Positions 47,000 to 56,524 of a stretch of 64,000 nucleotides of DNA are shown in pieces. A program made the translations under genes and the position numbers. Where the stretch lies: contig NZ_MKKC01000065.1 of assembly GCF_001942255.1 (NCBI RefSeq), positions 166,240 to 230,239 of the forward strand. The letters run 5' to 3'. Origin of the DNA: Nocardiopsis sp. CNR-923. Lineage in GTDB: Bacteria; Actinomycetota; Actinomycetes; Streptosporangiales; Streptosporangiaceae. The first letter of the stretch is position 1; the number at the start of each line of letters is the position of its first letter. The notes beneath the pieces are model-generated. The model saw nothing but the letters and a program-made list of their open reading frames with translations. It searched no databases and was not told where the DNA came from.

Positions 47000-47992
47000 T
47001 CAGCCGCCCGCCTCGGTCACACCCAGCCGGTTCAGCGCCGTCCCCACCCGTTCCTCCTCCTCGGCCAGGAACACGGCGAACCCCTCACCCTCCAGGTACG
47101 CGTCGGTCCACCCGTTGCGCGCCAGCTCCACGCGCCACTCGTCCGAGGCGTGCAGCTCCTCGACCGTCCAGAGCAGCTCCTCGTGGTCCGACTCCGACAA
47201 CCCCGGAGGGGCCAGCAGCCCGCGCCAGTTGAGGAAGCGCAGCGCGATCCCCGCCTCCGTCAACGTGGGGGCGTCCGTCTCCGGGTCGGGTTCGGCCGAG
47301 GTCACCGCCAACACCCGCAGCTGCCCGGACTCGATCGCCGCGCGCTGCTCGCTCGGCCCGGCCGCCGCGACGTCCACCTCGTGGCCGAGCAGCGCGGCCT
47401 GCACCTGCCCGCCGCCGTCGTAGGCGCGGTAGTCCACCACCGCCGGATCGATCCCCAACTCCTCCGCCAGGAGCATCGTCACCATGTGGTCGGGACCGGC
47501 CGGGGTCGACCCGCCGCCGATCACCATCCCCGACGGATCGTCGCGCCAGGCCGTGACGAAGTCGTCGATCGTCTCCAGGGGGGAGTCCGGCGGCACCAGC
47601 AACGCCTCGGGCTCCTCGATCAGCCGCGCCAACGGCGTGGTCTGCGACACCGAGTGCGACGCCGAGTCGATGTGCGAGTTGGCCAGCACCCCCAACCCCA
47701 TCTGGAGGACCAGGTCCGGTGTGCCCGCCTCGTACACCAGCCGAGCCAGGGCGGCCGTGCCCGAGATCCCCGGCAGGTTGAACACCGTCACGTCCGGGAC
47801 CGTCCCCGACTCCTCCAGGGCCGCCTTGACCGTCCGGGCGGTCTGGTCGAACCCGCCGCCGGGCGGTGTCGGCACCATGATCCGCAGCTGCCCGGGGCCG
47901 CGACCGGCCGCGCACCCGGACAGCGTCGGGAACGCCCCCAGGGACAGCATGAGGCCGGCCGCCAGGACGGCGCGCCGGCTCGTGCCCCTCAT
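47000..47992 (-). CDS. TctC-family tricarboxylate-binding lipoprotein, second copy
   Basis: The intact 330-residue protein (ATG 47992, GAGGGGACGG upstream) begins with a twin-arginine-like, lipoprotein-type signal (MRGTSRRAVLAAGLMLSLG, lipobox LSGC). The mature part has the TctC pattern LRIMVPTPPGGGFDQTARTV, then NLPGISGTAALARLV and ELGIDPAVVDYRAYDGGGQ. These proteins catch carboxylates outside the membrane and deliver them to TctAB. It closes the operon tctC-tctB-tctA-tctC2, only 16 bases after tctA. Confidence 0.88.
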   Translation of the reverse strand: MRGTSRRAVLAAGLMLSLGAFPTLSGCAAGRGPGQLRIMVPTPPGGGFDQTARTVKAALEESGTVPDVTVFNLPGISGTAALARLVYEAGTPDLVLQMGLGVLANSHIDSASHSVSQTTPLARLIEEPEALLVPPDSPLETIDDFVTAWRDDPSGMVIGGGSTPAGPDHMVTMLLAEELGIDPAVVDYRAYDGGGQVQAALLGHEVDVAAAGPSEQRAAIESGQLRVLAVTSAEPDPETDAPTLTEAGIALRFLNWRGLLAPPGLSESDHEELLWTVEELHASDEWRVELARNGWTDAYLEGEGFAVFLAEEEERVGTALNRLGVTEAGG

Positions 47993-48008
47993 CTGGTCCG
48001 TCCCCTCG

Positions 48009-49543
48009 TCAGTTCTTCAGCGACTCCGCGTGGTCGGCGTCCCCGTCCGCGGCCCGCACGGCGGACCGGCGGGCCAGTCGTCCGCGCACCGCCCGCACCA
48101 GGGACGGCGCCATCGACAGCACCGCCAGCGCGATCAGCGCCGCGGAGATCGGCTCGGTCAGGAAGACCGACCATTCGCCGCCCGAGATCTGGAGCGCCTG
48201 GCGCATCGACTTCTCCATGAGCCCGCCCAGGATCAGTCCCAGGATCATCGGGGCGGCCGGGAAGTCGTTCTGCCGCATCAGGAAACCGACCACGCCGAAG
48301 GCGCCAACAGACCCAGGTCGAACACGCTGAAGCTGAGCCCGTACACCCCCACCACGCAGAATACGACGACCAGCGGCACCAGCACCGCCTTCGGCGTGTT
48401 GAGCACCTTGGCGAACACCGGGATCAGCGGCAGGTTGAGCACCAGCAGGACCGCGCTGCCGATGTACATCGACGCGACCAGGCCCCAGAACATCTCCGGC
48501 CGCTCGGCCAGCATCAGCGGACCCGGCTGGACGCCCAGCACCAGCAGCGCTCCGAGCAGGATCGCCGTCGTGCCCGAGCCGGGCACGCCCAGGGTCATCA
48601 GCGGGACGAACGATCCCACGGCGGCCGCGTTGTTGGCGGACTCGGGGCCGGCCACGCCCTTGAGGTTGCCCCGCCCGAACGTGTCGCCGTCCTTGGCGAT
48701 CCGCTTCTCCATCGAGTACGACAGGAAGGACGCGACCGTGGCGCCCGCGCCCGGCAGTACGCCGATGAAGAAGCCCAGCACGCCCGAGCGCAGGGTCGGC
48801 GGCGTGATCAGCGCCATCTCGCGCCTGGACAGCCTGAGCGAGGTCACCCCGCCGCGGGCGCCGCCCTGGCCGCGCCGGTTGAGCATGACCAGTACCTCGG
48901 CCAGCGCGAACACGCCGAGCGCGACGATGAGGAACTCCACGCCCTCGTACAGTTCGGGCAGGTCGAAGGTGAAGCGGGTGATCGCGGTCTGGGAGTCGAT
49001 GCCCACCAGCGCGATCATCACGCCGAAGACCGCCGAGACCAGCCCCTTGACGAGGTTGCGCCCGGCGAGCGAGACCACGGCGGTCAGGCCCAGCACCATC
49101 AGCGCGAAGTACTCGGTCGGACCGAAACTGACCGCGAACGACGCCAGACCCGGCGCGATCAGCATCAGGCCCACGACACCGATCGTGCCGCCGGTGAAGG
49201 ACGACAGGGCGGCGATCGCCAGGGCCTTGCCCGCCTTGCCCTGCCGGGCCATCGGGTAGCCGTCGAAGGACGTGGCGACGGTTCCGGCCACCCCCGGCGC
49301 GTTGAGCAGGATCGAGGACGTGGAGCCGCCGAAGATCGCCCCGTAGTAGACCCCGGCCAGCATGATGATCGCCGACGTCGGGTCCATCCCGTAGGCGATG
49401 GGGATCATCAGCGCGATCGCGCTCATCGGGCCCAGCCCCGGCAGGATGCCGATGATGGTTCCGGCGAGCACGCCGATGAAGACGAAGAGCAGGTTCTGCG
49501 GGGTCATCGCCACCGCGAACCCCTGAACGAGTTGGTCGAGCAT
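48009..49543 (-). CDS. tctA: TctA-family large permease subunit (one -1 frame break)
   Basis: ATG 49543 opens a permease of about 511 residues, the usual TctA length, once one base is restored near 48300. The family motif GILPGLGPMSAIALMIPIAYGMDP occurs near residue 35 (key residues GxLPGxGP), and the repeat copy GVLPGAGATVASFLSYSMEK near 275. Further signatures are YYGAIFGGSTSSILLNAPG and LGVPGSGTTAILLGAL. About a dozen hydrophobic segments are visible. It forms the transport channel of the tripartite tricarboxylate transporter with TctB. Confidence 0.92.
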
Positions 49544-49565
49544 GGTGTCTTTCGCCTCGATCGGG

Positions 49566-50192
49566 TCAGAAGGGGAGCGGTCCGCTCGGCAGGACGACGC
49601 CCAGCCCCTCGGACATGGCCAGGTAGAGGCCCAGGGGCAGGCCGACGGACACCGCGGCGGTGACCACGTGACGGCGATAGCCCAGGTAGACGGTCATCGC
49701 GCCCAGGTACAGCGCGGTGGACAGGATGAACCCGAGGGGTTCGAACAGCGCCACGTAGGCGACGATCGCCGCGACGAACAGCCCGACCTCCAGACGCGGG
49801 TCCCTCAGCCGGCCCAGCCTGAGCGGTTCGGCCGGGGAGGCGGCGTCCCCGCCGCCGGCGGCGTCGTCCGACGCGTCCCCGTCCTCGTCGGCGGCGCTCT
49901 GGTCGCGCTGGAAGAACAGCAGCGCCGCCAGCACCAGCAGCACCACACCGAGCCAGCGGGGAAGGGTGCCCGGCTGCACGGGGACGTTCACCGCCGTGTA
50001 CTCGGGCACCTGGAAGGCCAGGACCAGGTAGCCGACCGCGACCACGGCGAGCGCGATCGCCACCGTCCGGTTCCGGAACGCGAACGTCCGCGCGGTCCCG
50101 GCTCCCGCGTCCGGCGCGGCCTCGGCGGCCCCGGACCCCCCCAGGGGGCGGAGCGGCGCCGCCCCCTCGGAGCCCGTCTCATGCGGGTTCAT
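49566..50192 (-). CDS. tctB: TctB-family small permease subunit
   Basis: The 208-residue protein starts at ATG 50192, five bases after GGAGG; an in-frame GTG overlapping the tctC stop is the alternative. It has four hydrophobic segments (TVAIALAVVAVGYLVLAF, WLGVVLLVLAALLFF, LFVAAIVAYVALFEPLGF, VTAAVSVGLPLGLYLAM) and an acidic loop between the second and third (ADEDGDASDD). This is the TctB layout. It lies between tctC and tctA on the same strand. Confidence 0.85.
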   Translation of the reverse strand: MNPHETGSEGAAPLRPLGGSGAAEAAPDAGAGTARTFAFRNRTVAIALAVVAVGYLVLAFQVPEYTAVNVPVQPGTLPRWLGVVLLVLAALLFFQRDQSAADEDGDASDDAAGGGDAASPAEPLRLGRLRDPRLEVGLFVAAIVAYVALFEPLGFILSTALYLGAMTVYLGYRRHVVTAAVSVGLPLGLYLAMSEGLGVVLPSGPLPF

Positions 50193-50206
50193 GGAGTCCT
50201 CCGTGG

Positions 50207-51259
50207 TCACTGGAGCCCGACCTCGGTCAGGATCTCGGTGTACGCGGTGCGCTGCTCGTCGAGGAACGCCCCGAAGTCCTCGCTGTTCTGGTACGCGTCG
50301 GTCCAGCCGAGCGAGACCGACTCCTCCTGCCAGGCCTGCGTCTCCATCAGGTCGGCGAACAGGTCCTCGTAGTAGGCGACCTGGGCCTCCTCCAGCCCGG
50401 CGGGGGCCATCACGCCGCGCCAGATGTCGAAGGTGAAGTCGATGTCCTGTTCGAGCAGGGTCGGGATCTCGGGGAAGGCCTCCACCGTCTCGGGGGAGGA
50501 GACGCCCAGGGCCCGCAGCTCGCCGGCCGCGAGCATGCCCGCCGCCTCGCTGACCCCCACGACCGCGCTGTCCACGTGTCCGCCGAGCAGCGCGGTCATG
50601 GCCTCGCCGCCGCCGTCGAAGGGCACGTAGCTCGCCGCGGCGGCGTCGCCGCCCGCGGCGTCGACCGCACCGGCCAGGGCGACGTGGTCCATGCTGCCGG
50701 GGCCGGAGCCGCCGCCGATGTTGGCCCCGCCCTCGCCGACCATGTCGACCAGGTCCTGGAAGGTCTCCATCTCGGAGTCGGCCGGGACGAGGTAGACCAT
50801 GTAGTCCGTGGCCAGCCGCGCGATCGGGGTGAAGTCGTCGTGGTCGTACTCGGAGTCGCCCGCCATCGGCACCAGCAGGATGGGCGGGCTGGTCACGAAC
50901 AGCTTGTGCGGGTCGGCCTCGTGGCCGGCCACGTAGGCCCAGCCGATCGCGCCGCCCGCGCCCGGCTTGTTGACCACCTGGATGGACTGCTCGACCAGCC
51001 CCTCGCTCTCCAGCAGGCGGGCGCTTGTGCGGGCGAGCGTGTCCCAGCCGCCGCCGGTCGCGGCGGGCGCGGTGATCTCGATCGGGCGGTCGGGCGCCCA
51101 GGTCCCGTCGGAGCTGGTGGTCCCGCCGTCCGAGCCGCAGGCGGAGAGCGCCAGCGGCAGGACCGCGGCGGCCGCGGCCGCCGCGGTCAGCCGCGGCGCC
51201 CGTGATCTCGTCGGCCCGTGTCCGGGCGTGGACGGGAAGAGGGAAGTGATGCGCCGCAT
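50207..51259 (-). CDS. tctC: TctC-family tricarboxylate-binding lipoprotein, first copy
   Basis: ATG 51259 (GGAG upstream; start of MRRITSLFPSTPG) gives 350 residues with a lipoprotein signal (AAAAAVLPLALSACGSDGG). Binding-fold motifs follow: RPIEITAPAATGGGWDTLAR, VVNKPGAGGAIGWAYV, SPPILLVPMAGDSEYD and GGGSGPGSMDHVALAG. It is the first gene of the tct operon, divergent from the sensor kinase, and differs clearly from the second copy at 47000. Confidence 0.9.
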   Translation of the reverse strand: MRRITSLFPSTPGHGPTRSRAPRLTAAAAAAAVLPLALSACGSDGGTTSSDGTWAPDRPIEITAPAATGGGWDTLARTSARLLESEGLVEQSIQVVNKPGAGGAIGWAYVAGHEADPHKLFVTSPPILLVPMAGDSEYDHDDFTPIARLATDYMVYLVPADSEMETFQDLVDMVGEGGANIGGGSGPGSMDHVALAGAVDAAGGDAAAASYVPFDGGGEAMTALLGGHVDSAVVGVSEAAGMLAAGELRALGVSSPETVEAFPEIPTLLEQDIDFTFDIWRGVMAPAGLEEAQVAYYEDLFADLMETQAWQEESVSLGWTDAYQNSEDFGAFLDEQRTAYTEILTEVGLQ

Positions 51260-51425
51260 AGTGTCTCCGTAGGGGATGTCTCCGGTGTGTCCCGGATCTT
51301 TTGTGAGGCGACACACAGGCAAACAGACGGAAACACCAGTTGAGAAGCGTTGTGATTGTTGTGCGGGCAATGGAGGTAACGGACGTTGTGGTCGTAGTGG
51401 TCGCGGGCGGTCGCGGAGCGCGGCC

Positions 51426-53090
51426 GTGACAGCCCGCGACGGCGGTCACCGCGCGGACGGCCAGAGCGCCGGGGCGGACGGGGGTTCGGGGCGGCGGCTC
51501 ACCCTCGCCGGGCAGTTCCTCGCCCTCCAACTCGGCATCATCGTGACCGTCCTGGTCATGGTGGCCGCGGTCTCGCTCGCCCAGTCCGACGTCCGTCTGC
51601 GCCAGACCGAAAGCAGGCGCATGCTCGCCGTCGCCGAGAGCACCGCGCGCGCGACACCGTCCGCGTCGGCCTGGCCGACGCCAGCCGCCGGGACGTCCTG
51701 CGCCCCTGGCCGAGAGCATCCGCGTGCTCTCCGGAGCCGACATGGTCGTGATCCACGACGACCAGGGACGGGCGATCACCCTGGACCCCGGCCCCGTCGA
51801 CGGCGACGCGGACGAGGCGGACCTGCCCGGCGTGGCCGCCGCCCTGAGCGGCCGTGCCTGGACCGGCGCCACCGACTCCGGCGGGCAGCGCACGGTCGCC
51901 GCCGCCGTGCCCGTCATCGGCGAGGGCGGCGCCATCCTCGGCGTCGTCGTCGCGGGCGTCGACTACCCCGGCCCCGGCGAACTGCTCGTGCTGGCCACCC
52001 CCAATCTGCTCGTCTACCTAGGCATCGCCAGCGTGCTCGGCGTGGTCGGATCCCTACTGCTGTCCCGCCGGGTCAAACGCCAGACCCTGGGACTGGAACC
52101 CGAGCAGATCACGCGCTGGTGGAGCACCGCGAGGCCATGCTGCACGGCCTCAAGGAGGGCGTCCTGGGCCTGGACGCCGACGACCGCGTCACCCTGGTCA
52201 ACGACGCGGCCGTCCGCCTGCTCGACCTGCCGCCCGACAGCGTCGGCACCGACCTGGCCGACCTCGACGTGCCCGACGGCCTGCGGGACGTCCTGCTCGG
52301 CCGGGTGCGCGGGCGCGACACGGTCGTGGCCATCGGGGACCGCCTGGTCGCGCTCAACCGGATGCCCCTGGAGACCGAGGGGCGCTCAGTCGGCTCGGTC
52401 ACCACGATGCGCGACCGCACCGACCTGGTCGAGCTCCAGCACGAACTGGACGCCAGCAGGACCACCACCGACACCCTGCGCGCCCAGGCCCACGAGTTCG
52501 CCAACCGGCTGCACGTCATCTCCGGCCTGCTGGAACTGAGTGAGTACGACGAGGCCGCACGCTACGTCAGCCAGATCGGCGGCGCCCGCGCCCGGTTGAG
52601 CGCGCGGGTCACCGAGCGGATCAGGGACCCGTCCCTGGCCGCCCTGCTCATCGCCAAGGCGAGCCTGGCCGCGGAGCAGGGCGCCCAGCTGCGGGTCGCG
52701 CCCACCGCCGACCTCGGCCCCGTCTCCGAGGAACTGGCCGCCGACCTGGCCACCGTCGTGGCCAACCTGGTGGACAATGCGCTCGACGCGGCCACCCAGA
52801 CCGCCGGGCCCGACCGGCGCGCCTGGGTGGAGGTGGACGTGGCCGGCGGCCACGGCGCACCGGTGCGCGTGTCGGTGCGCGACTCGGGGCCGGGGGTGCC
52901 GAGCGAACTCGCCGACCGGGTGTTCCAGCACGGGTTCACGACCAAGGGCGCCGCGGGCCGCAAACGCGGCCTGGGCCTGGCCATCGTCGCCCTGGTGTGC
53001 GCGCGCTGCGGAGGCGAGGCCACCGTCTCGGGCTCGGAGTTCACCGCCGTCCTGCACGACCGCCACGACCACGAGGAGAAGGGTCCATGA
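51426..53090 (+). CDS. CitA/DcuS-type sensor histidine kinase (three -1 frame breaks)
   Basis: GTG 51426 is the likely start. Bases are missing near 51651, 51706 and 52113; restoring them gives about 555 residues. Domains in order: transmembrane helix LGIIVTVLVMVAAVSLA; extracytoplasmic ligand-sensing domain (DTVRVGLADASRRDVL, VIHDDQGRAITLDP, GVVVAGVDYPG); second helix VYLGIASVLGVVGSLLLSRR; PAS domain (LGLDADDRVTLVNDAAVRLL). The kinase core follows: H box RAQAHEFANRLHVISGLLEL, N box NLVDNALDAA, and DSGPGVP and GLGLAIV ATP-lid motifs. This family senses citrate or C4-dicarboxylates, fitting the divergent tct transporter. Confidence 0.88.
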   Translation: MTARDGGHRADGQSAGADGGSGRRLTLAGQFLALQLGIIVTVLVMVAAVSLAQSDVRLRQTESRRMLAVAESTARATPSASAWPTPAAGTSCAPGREHPRALRSRHGRDPRRPGTGDHPGPRPRRRRRGRGGPARRGRRPERPCLDRRHRLRRAAHGRRRRARHRRGRRHPRRRRRGRRLPRPRRTARAGHPQSARLPRHRQRARRGRIPTAVPPGQTPDPGTGTRADHALVEHREAMLHGLKEGVLGLDADDRVTLVNDAAVRLLDLPPDSVGTDLADLDVPDGLRDVLLGRVRGRDTVVAIGDRLVALNRMPLETEGRSVGSVTTMRDRTDLVELQHELDASRTTTDTLRAQAHEFANRLHVISGLLELSEYDEAARYVSQIGGARARLSARVTERIRDPSLAALLIAKASLAAEQGAQLRVAPTADLGPVSEELAADLATVVANLVDNALDAATQTAGPDRRAWVEVDVAGGHGAPVRVSVRDSGPGVPSELADRVFQHGFTTKGAAGRKRGLGLAIVALVCARCGGEATVSGSEFTAVLHDRHDHEEKGP

Positions 53091-53875
53091 GCACGAGCCG
53101 AGCCGACGACCAGGGCGACGGGGAGCGCCCGGCGAGCCCCCCGGCCGGGCGGGCGCCGGTGCGCACGCTCATCGTCGACGACGACTTCATGGTGGCGCGC
53201 GTCCACCGGGCCCTGGTGGAACGCCTGCCCGGCTTCACCGTCGTCGGCGAGGCCCGCACCGGCGCCGAGGCGCTGGAGATGGTCGCTGGCACCCGCCCCG
53301 ACCTGGTGCTGCTGGACGTCTACCTGCCCGACATGAACGGCATCGACGTCCTGCGCCGCCTGCGCGGCCCCGACGCCGGGCCCGACCTGCCCGAGGTGGA
53401 CGTCCTGGTGATCACGGCCGCGCGGGACAGCGCCACGGTCCGCCAGGCGCTGCGCGGCGGCGCGGTGCAGTACCTCATCAAGCCCTTCGAGCCCTCGGAG
53501 CTGGTCGAACGCCTGCGCGGATACGCCAGGCTCCGGCGTGACCTGGAGACCCAGGGCCCGCCCGACCAGGACGCCGTGGACCGCGCGTTCGGCGCCGTCC
53601 GCCCGCCCGAGCGCCCCGCGCCGACCAGGAGCATGCCCAAGGGCCTGACCCCGCAGACCGCCGACCTCGTCCGCGCGGCGCTGATCCGGGTGACGTCCGA
53701 GGGCGGCGAGGCGGCGGACATGTCGGCCGCCGAGTGCGCGGCCCAGACGGGGGTCTCCCGGGTCAGCGCCCGCCGCTACCTGGAGTACTTCGCCGAGCAG
53801 GGTCGCGCGCAGGTGCGGCTGCGCTACGGGACCGCCGGGCGGCCCGAGCGCCGTTACCGATGGTTGGGCGGGTGA
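53087..53875 (+). CDS. CitB/DcuR-type response regulator
   Basis: ATG 53087 overlaps the kinase stop (ATGA), preceded by GAGAAGG. The 262-residue protein has an N-terminal receiver domain: acidic pocket VDDDFMV, phosphorylated Asp in DLVLLDVYLPDMNG, Thr in VLVITAARD and Lys in LIKPFEPSEL. The C-terminal winged helix-turn-helix (SAAECAAQTGVSRVSARRYL) is that of the CitB/DcuR family. It probably activates the tct operon starting 1.8 kb away in the opposite direction (inference from pairing). The frame is intact. Confidence 0.92.
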   Translation: MSTSRADDQGDGERPASPPAGRAPVRTLIVDDDFMVARVHRALVERLPGFTVVGEARTGAEALEMVAGTRPDLVLLDVYLPDMNGIDVLRRLRGPDAGPDLPEVDVLVITAARDSATVRQALRGGAVQYLIKPFEPSELVERLRGYARLRRDLETQGPPDQDAVDRAFGAVRPPERPAPTRSMPKGLTPQTADLVRAALIRVTSEGGEAADMSAAECAAQTGVSRVSARRYLEYFAEQGRAQVRLRYGTAGRPERRYRWLGG

Positions 53876-53911
53876 TGTGCCGCGCCGGGTGGCCGGGGCG
53901 GACGCGACCCG

Positions 53912-53917
53912 CTACAC
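53912..53917 (+). promoter_or_regulatory. -10 element of the trp leader promoter
   Basis: TACACT at 53912-53917 lies 8 bases before the ATG of the trp leader peptide, so transcription would start at or next to that ATG and trpL would be translated from a leaderless message. No convincing -35 element is visible in the GC-rich upstream sequence. Confidence 0.45.
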
Positions 53918-53925
53918 TCGGTCGC

Positions 53926-53973
53926 ATGCGAACCGCGAACACACCCGTCTCCCAGTGGTGGCGCCGCTCCTAG
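53926..53973 (+). CDS. trpL: trp operon leader peptide TrpL
   Basis: The 15-residue frame MRTANTPVSQWWRRS has tandem Trp codons at 53956-53961, followed by a stop, 118 bases ahead of the trpEG start. Its placement upstream of a terminator hairpin and anthranilate synthase is the classical arrangement for ribosome-mediated attenuation. When Trp-tRNA is scarce the ribosome stalls at the two UGG codons and the downstream terminator does not form. Confidence 0.88.
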   Translation: MRTANTPVSQWWRRS

Positions 53974-54038
53974 GCGGTGCACCCGGTTCGTATACCCGAG
54001 ATCAGCGACCGCCCCGGACCGGCGGTCGTTTCTTCGTT
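53961..54038 (+). promoter_or_regulatory. trp attenuator with mutually exclusive hairpins
   Basis: Segment 1 GCGCCGC (53961-53967) can pair with segment 2 GCGGTGC (53974-53980, one G-U). Segment 2 GGCGGT (53973-53978) can instead pair with segment 3 ACCGCC (54008-54013). Segment 3 as GACCGCC (54007-54013) pairs perfectly with segment 4 GGCGGTC (54021-54027), which is followed by GTTTCTTCGTT: a terminator. Segment 1 begins at the second Trp codon, so stalling there favours the 2:3 antiterminator. Confidence 0.82.
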
Positions 54039-54091
54039 CCCACGGCCCCGGCCGGTGTTACCCGACCGAACACAGCGCCAAAGGACCGGCC

Positions 54092-56322
54092 GTGAACCCC
54101 AGCGACGTCGAAACCACCACGTACCGCACCCAGGGCGGCGTGACCGTCCGCCGCACCACCGCCGCATGCGACCCCGAGGTGCTCACCGACCTCGTGCGGG
54201 CGGTCGAGCACCGCCGCGGCGGCGTCCTCTCCTCCGGGATGGAGTATCCGGGCCGCTACTCCCGCTGGCACCTGGGGTACGTGGACCCCTGTCTGGAGAT
54301 CAGCGCGCGCGGGCGCCGCGTCACCGCCACCGCCCTCAACGCGCGCGGCCGCGTCGTGCTGCCCGTGGTCGCCGACGCCCTGGTCGGCGTCGGAGCGGCC
54401 GAGGACCGCGAGCGCAGCTCCGACCACGTCGCCGTCACGGTCCCCGAGGCCGACGCCGACGCGTTCTTCACCGAGGAGGAGCGCAGCCGACGCCCCAGCG
54501 TCTTCACCGCGATCCGCGCCGTCGTCGCGGCGATGAGCAGCCCCGACGACGCCAACCTGGGGCTGTACGGCGCCTTCGGCTACGACCTGGCCTTCCAGTT
54601 CGAGCCGATCGAGCCGCACATCGACCGCGACCCCGCCGACCGCGACCTGGTCCTGCACCTGCCCGACGCGATCGTGGTCCGCGACCGCAAGCGCGAGACC
54701 TGCGTGCGCCACACCTACGAGTTCACCGTCCCGGGCGACGGCGACCGGCCCGAGGCCGACACCGAGGGCCTGGAGCGCGCCACCGAGCCGACCCCGCGCG
54801 TGGTCGCTGCCGAGGTCCCCGCGGGGCCCGAGCCCGGTTCCTACGCGCGCGTCGTCGCCGAGGCCAAGGAGAAGTTCCGCCGCGGCGACCTGTTCGAGGT
54901 CGTGCCCGGACACCGCACCTACGCGCGCTGCTCCTCCCCGGCGCGCTTCTACGAACTGCTGCGCGAGCGCAACCCCGCGCCCTACGAGTTCTTCTTCAAC
55001 CTGGGCGGGGGCGAGTACCTGGTCGGCGCCTCCCCGGAGATGTTCGTCCGCGTCACCGGCGAGCCCGGCGCCGGTCAGCGGGTGGAGACCTGCCCGATCT
55101 CCGGCACCATCGGCCGCGGCGAGGACGCCCTGGGCGACGCCGAGAACATCCAGGAGCTGCTCTCCTCGGTCAAGGAGAAGTCCGAGCTGACCATGTGCAC
55201 GGACGTGGACCGCAACGACAAGTCGCGGGTGTGCGAGCCGGGCAGCGTCCGGGTGATCGGGCGTCGCCAGATCGAGATGTACTCGCGCCTCATCCACACC
55301 GTCGACCACATCGAGGGCACGCTGCGCCGCGACTTCGACGCCCTTGACGCCTTCCTCACCCACATGTGGGCGGTCACCGTCACCGGCGCCCCCAAGACGT
55401 GGGCGATGCGGTTCATCGAGCAGCACGAGACCAGCCCCCGGCGCTGGTACGGGGGCGCCGTCGGCGTCGTCAACTTCGACGGCTCGATGAACACCGGCCT
55501 GACCCTGCGCACGGCGCACATCAAGAACGGTGTGGCCACGGTGCGGGTCGGCGCCACCCTGCTCTACGACTCCGACCCCGAGGCCGAGGAGCGCGAGACC
55601 TTCCTCAAGGCGCGCGCCTGCTGGAGACGCTCGCGCTGGGGGAGCGGGAGGAGGGCGCGTCGGCCGCGCACGACGGCTCCGCGGACTACGGCCTCGACCC
55701 GGTCACCGTGCCCGCCGACGGGCTCCCCGGCGAGGGGATGAGGGTCCTGCTCGTCGACCACGAGGACTCCTTCGTCAACACCCTGGCCGACTACGTGCGC
55801 AGGCACGGCGCCGAGGTGACCACCGTCCGCTACGGCTTCGAACCCTCCCTGCTCGACCGGTTCGCCCCCGACCTGGTGGTGCTCTCCCCGGGGCCGGGCC
55901 TGCCCGTGGACTTCGCGATGTCGGACCTGCTGGACGAGTTGGCGCGGCGCCGGCTGCCGGTGTTCGGCGTGTGCCTGGGGCTGCAGGCGATGGTCGAGCA
56001 CGCCGGGGGCGAGCTGCGCACGCTCGCCGAGCCCGTGCACGGCAAGCCCGGGACGGTCCGGGTCTCCGGGGGGCGGCTGCTGGAGGGGCTCGGCGAGGAG
56101 GCGGTCTTCCCGGCGGCCCGCTACCACTCCACCTACACGCTGCCCGAACTGGTGAAGGACTTCGACGTCACCGCCGTACTCGACGGTGACAGGCCCGTGG
56201 TGATGGCGATCGAGGACACGGCGGCGCGGTGGTACGGGGTGCAGTTCCACCCCGAGTCGATCCTGACGGCGACCGTGGGCGAGGGGGTCGTGGCGCGGAT
56301 CCTGCGCCTGGCCCGGGACTGA
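54092..56322 (+). CDS. trpE(G): Fused anthranilate synthase TrpE-TrpG (one -1 frame break)
   Basis: GTG 54092 follows AAAGGA. About 743 residues result once one base is restored near 55618 (KARALLETLALGERE spans the join). The TrpE part has the chorismate-binding signatures FEVVPGHRTYAR, PYEFFFNLGGGEYLVGASPE, PISGTIGRGEDALGDAENI, and MCTDVDRNDKSRVCEPGSV. The glutaminase part follows: LLVDHEDSFVNTLADYVRRH, FGVCLGLQAMVEHAGG with the catalytic Cys, and GVQFHPESIL with the His-Glu pair. It makes anthranilate from chorismate for tryptophan. Control is by the attenuator upstream. Confidence 0.94.
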
Positions 56323-56346
56323 GCGGCGCGCTCCGGCGCGGCCCGT

Positions 56347-56364
56347 GCGTGGGGCGGCCCACGC
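56347..56364 (+). terminator. Terminator after trpEG
   Basis: GCGTGGG (56347-56353) and CCCACGC (56358-56364) form a 7-bp stem with a 4-base loop, 25 bases after the trpEG stop. Confidence 0.5.
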
Positions 56365-56524
56365 CGGGCCCGACCGGCCGGGAGCCGCGAGCGGGGCACG
56401 GGAGGGGCGTGTACCCTCGGGGAAGGCCAATCGGCCCAGCCCAGTTCACGTCTCCGTGGCCCGGAAACCCAGGTCACGGTGTTGGCGTGTGCCCGGGGCG
56501 GGGGAGCCATGAGGAGAGGGTGCT

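Noticed and set aside
51276..51425. An earlier start (51276) for the sensor kinase
   Set aside because: The extra 50 residues are not family-like and lie in the divergent promoter region; GTG 51426 is better placed before the first helix.
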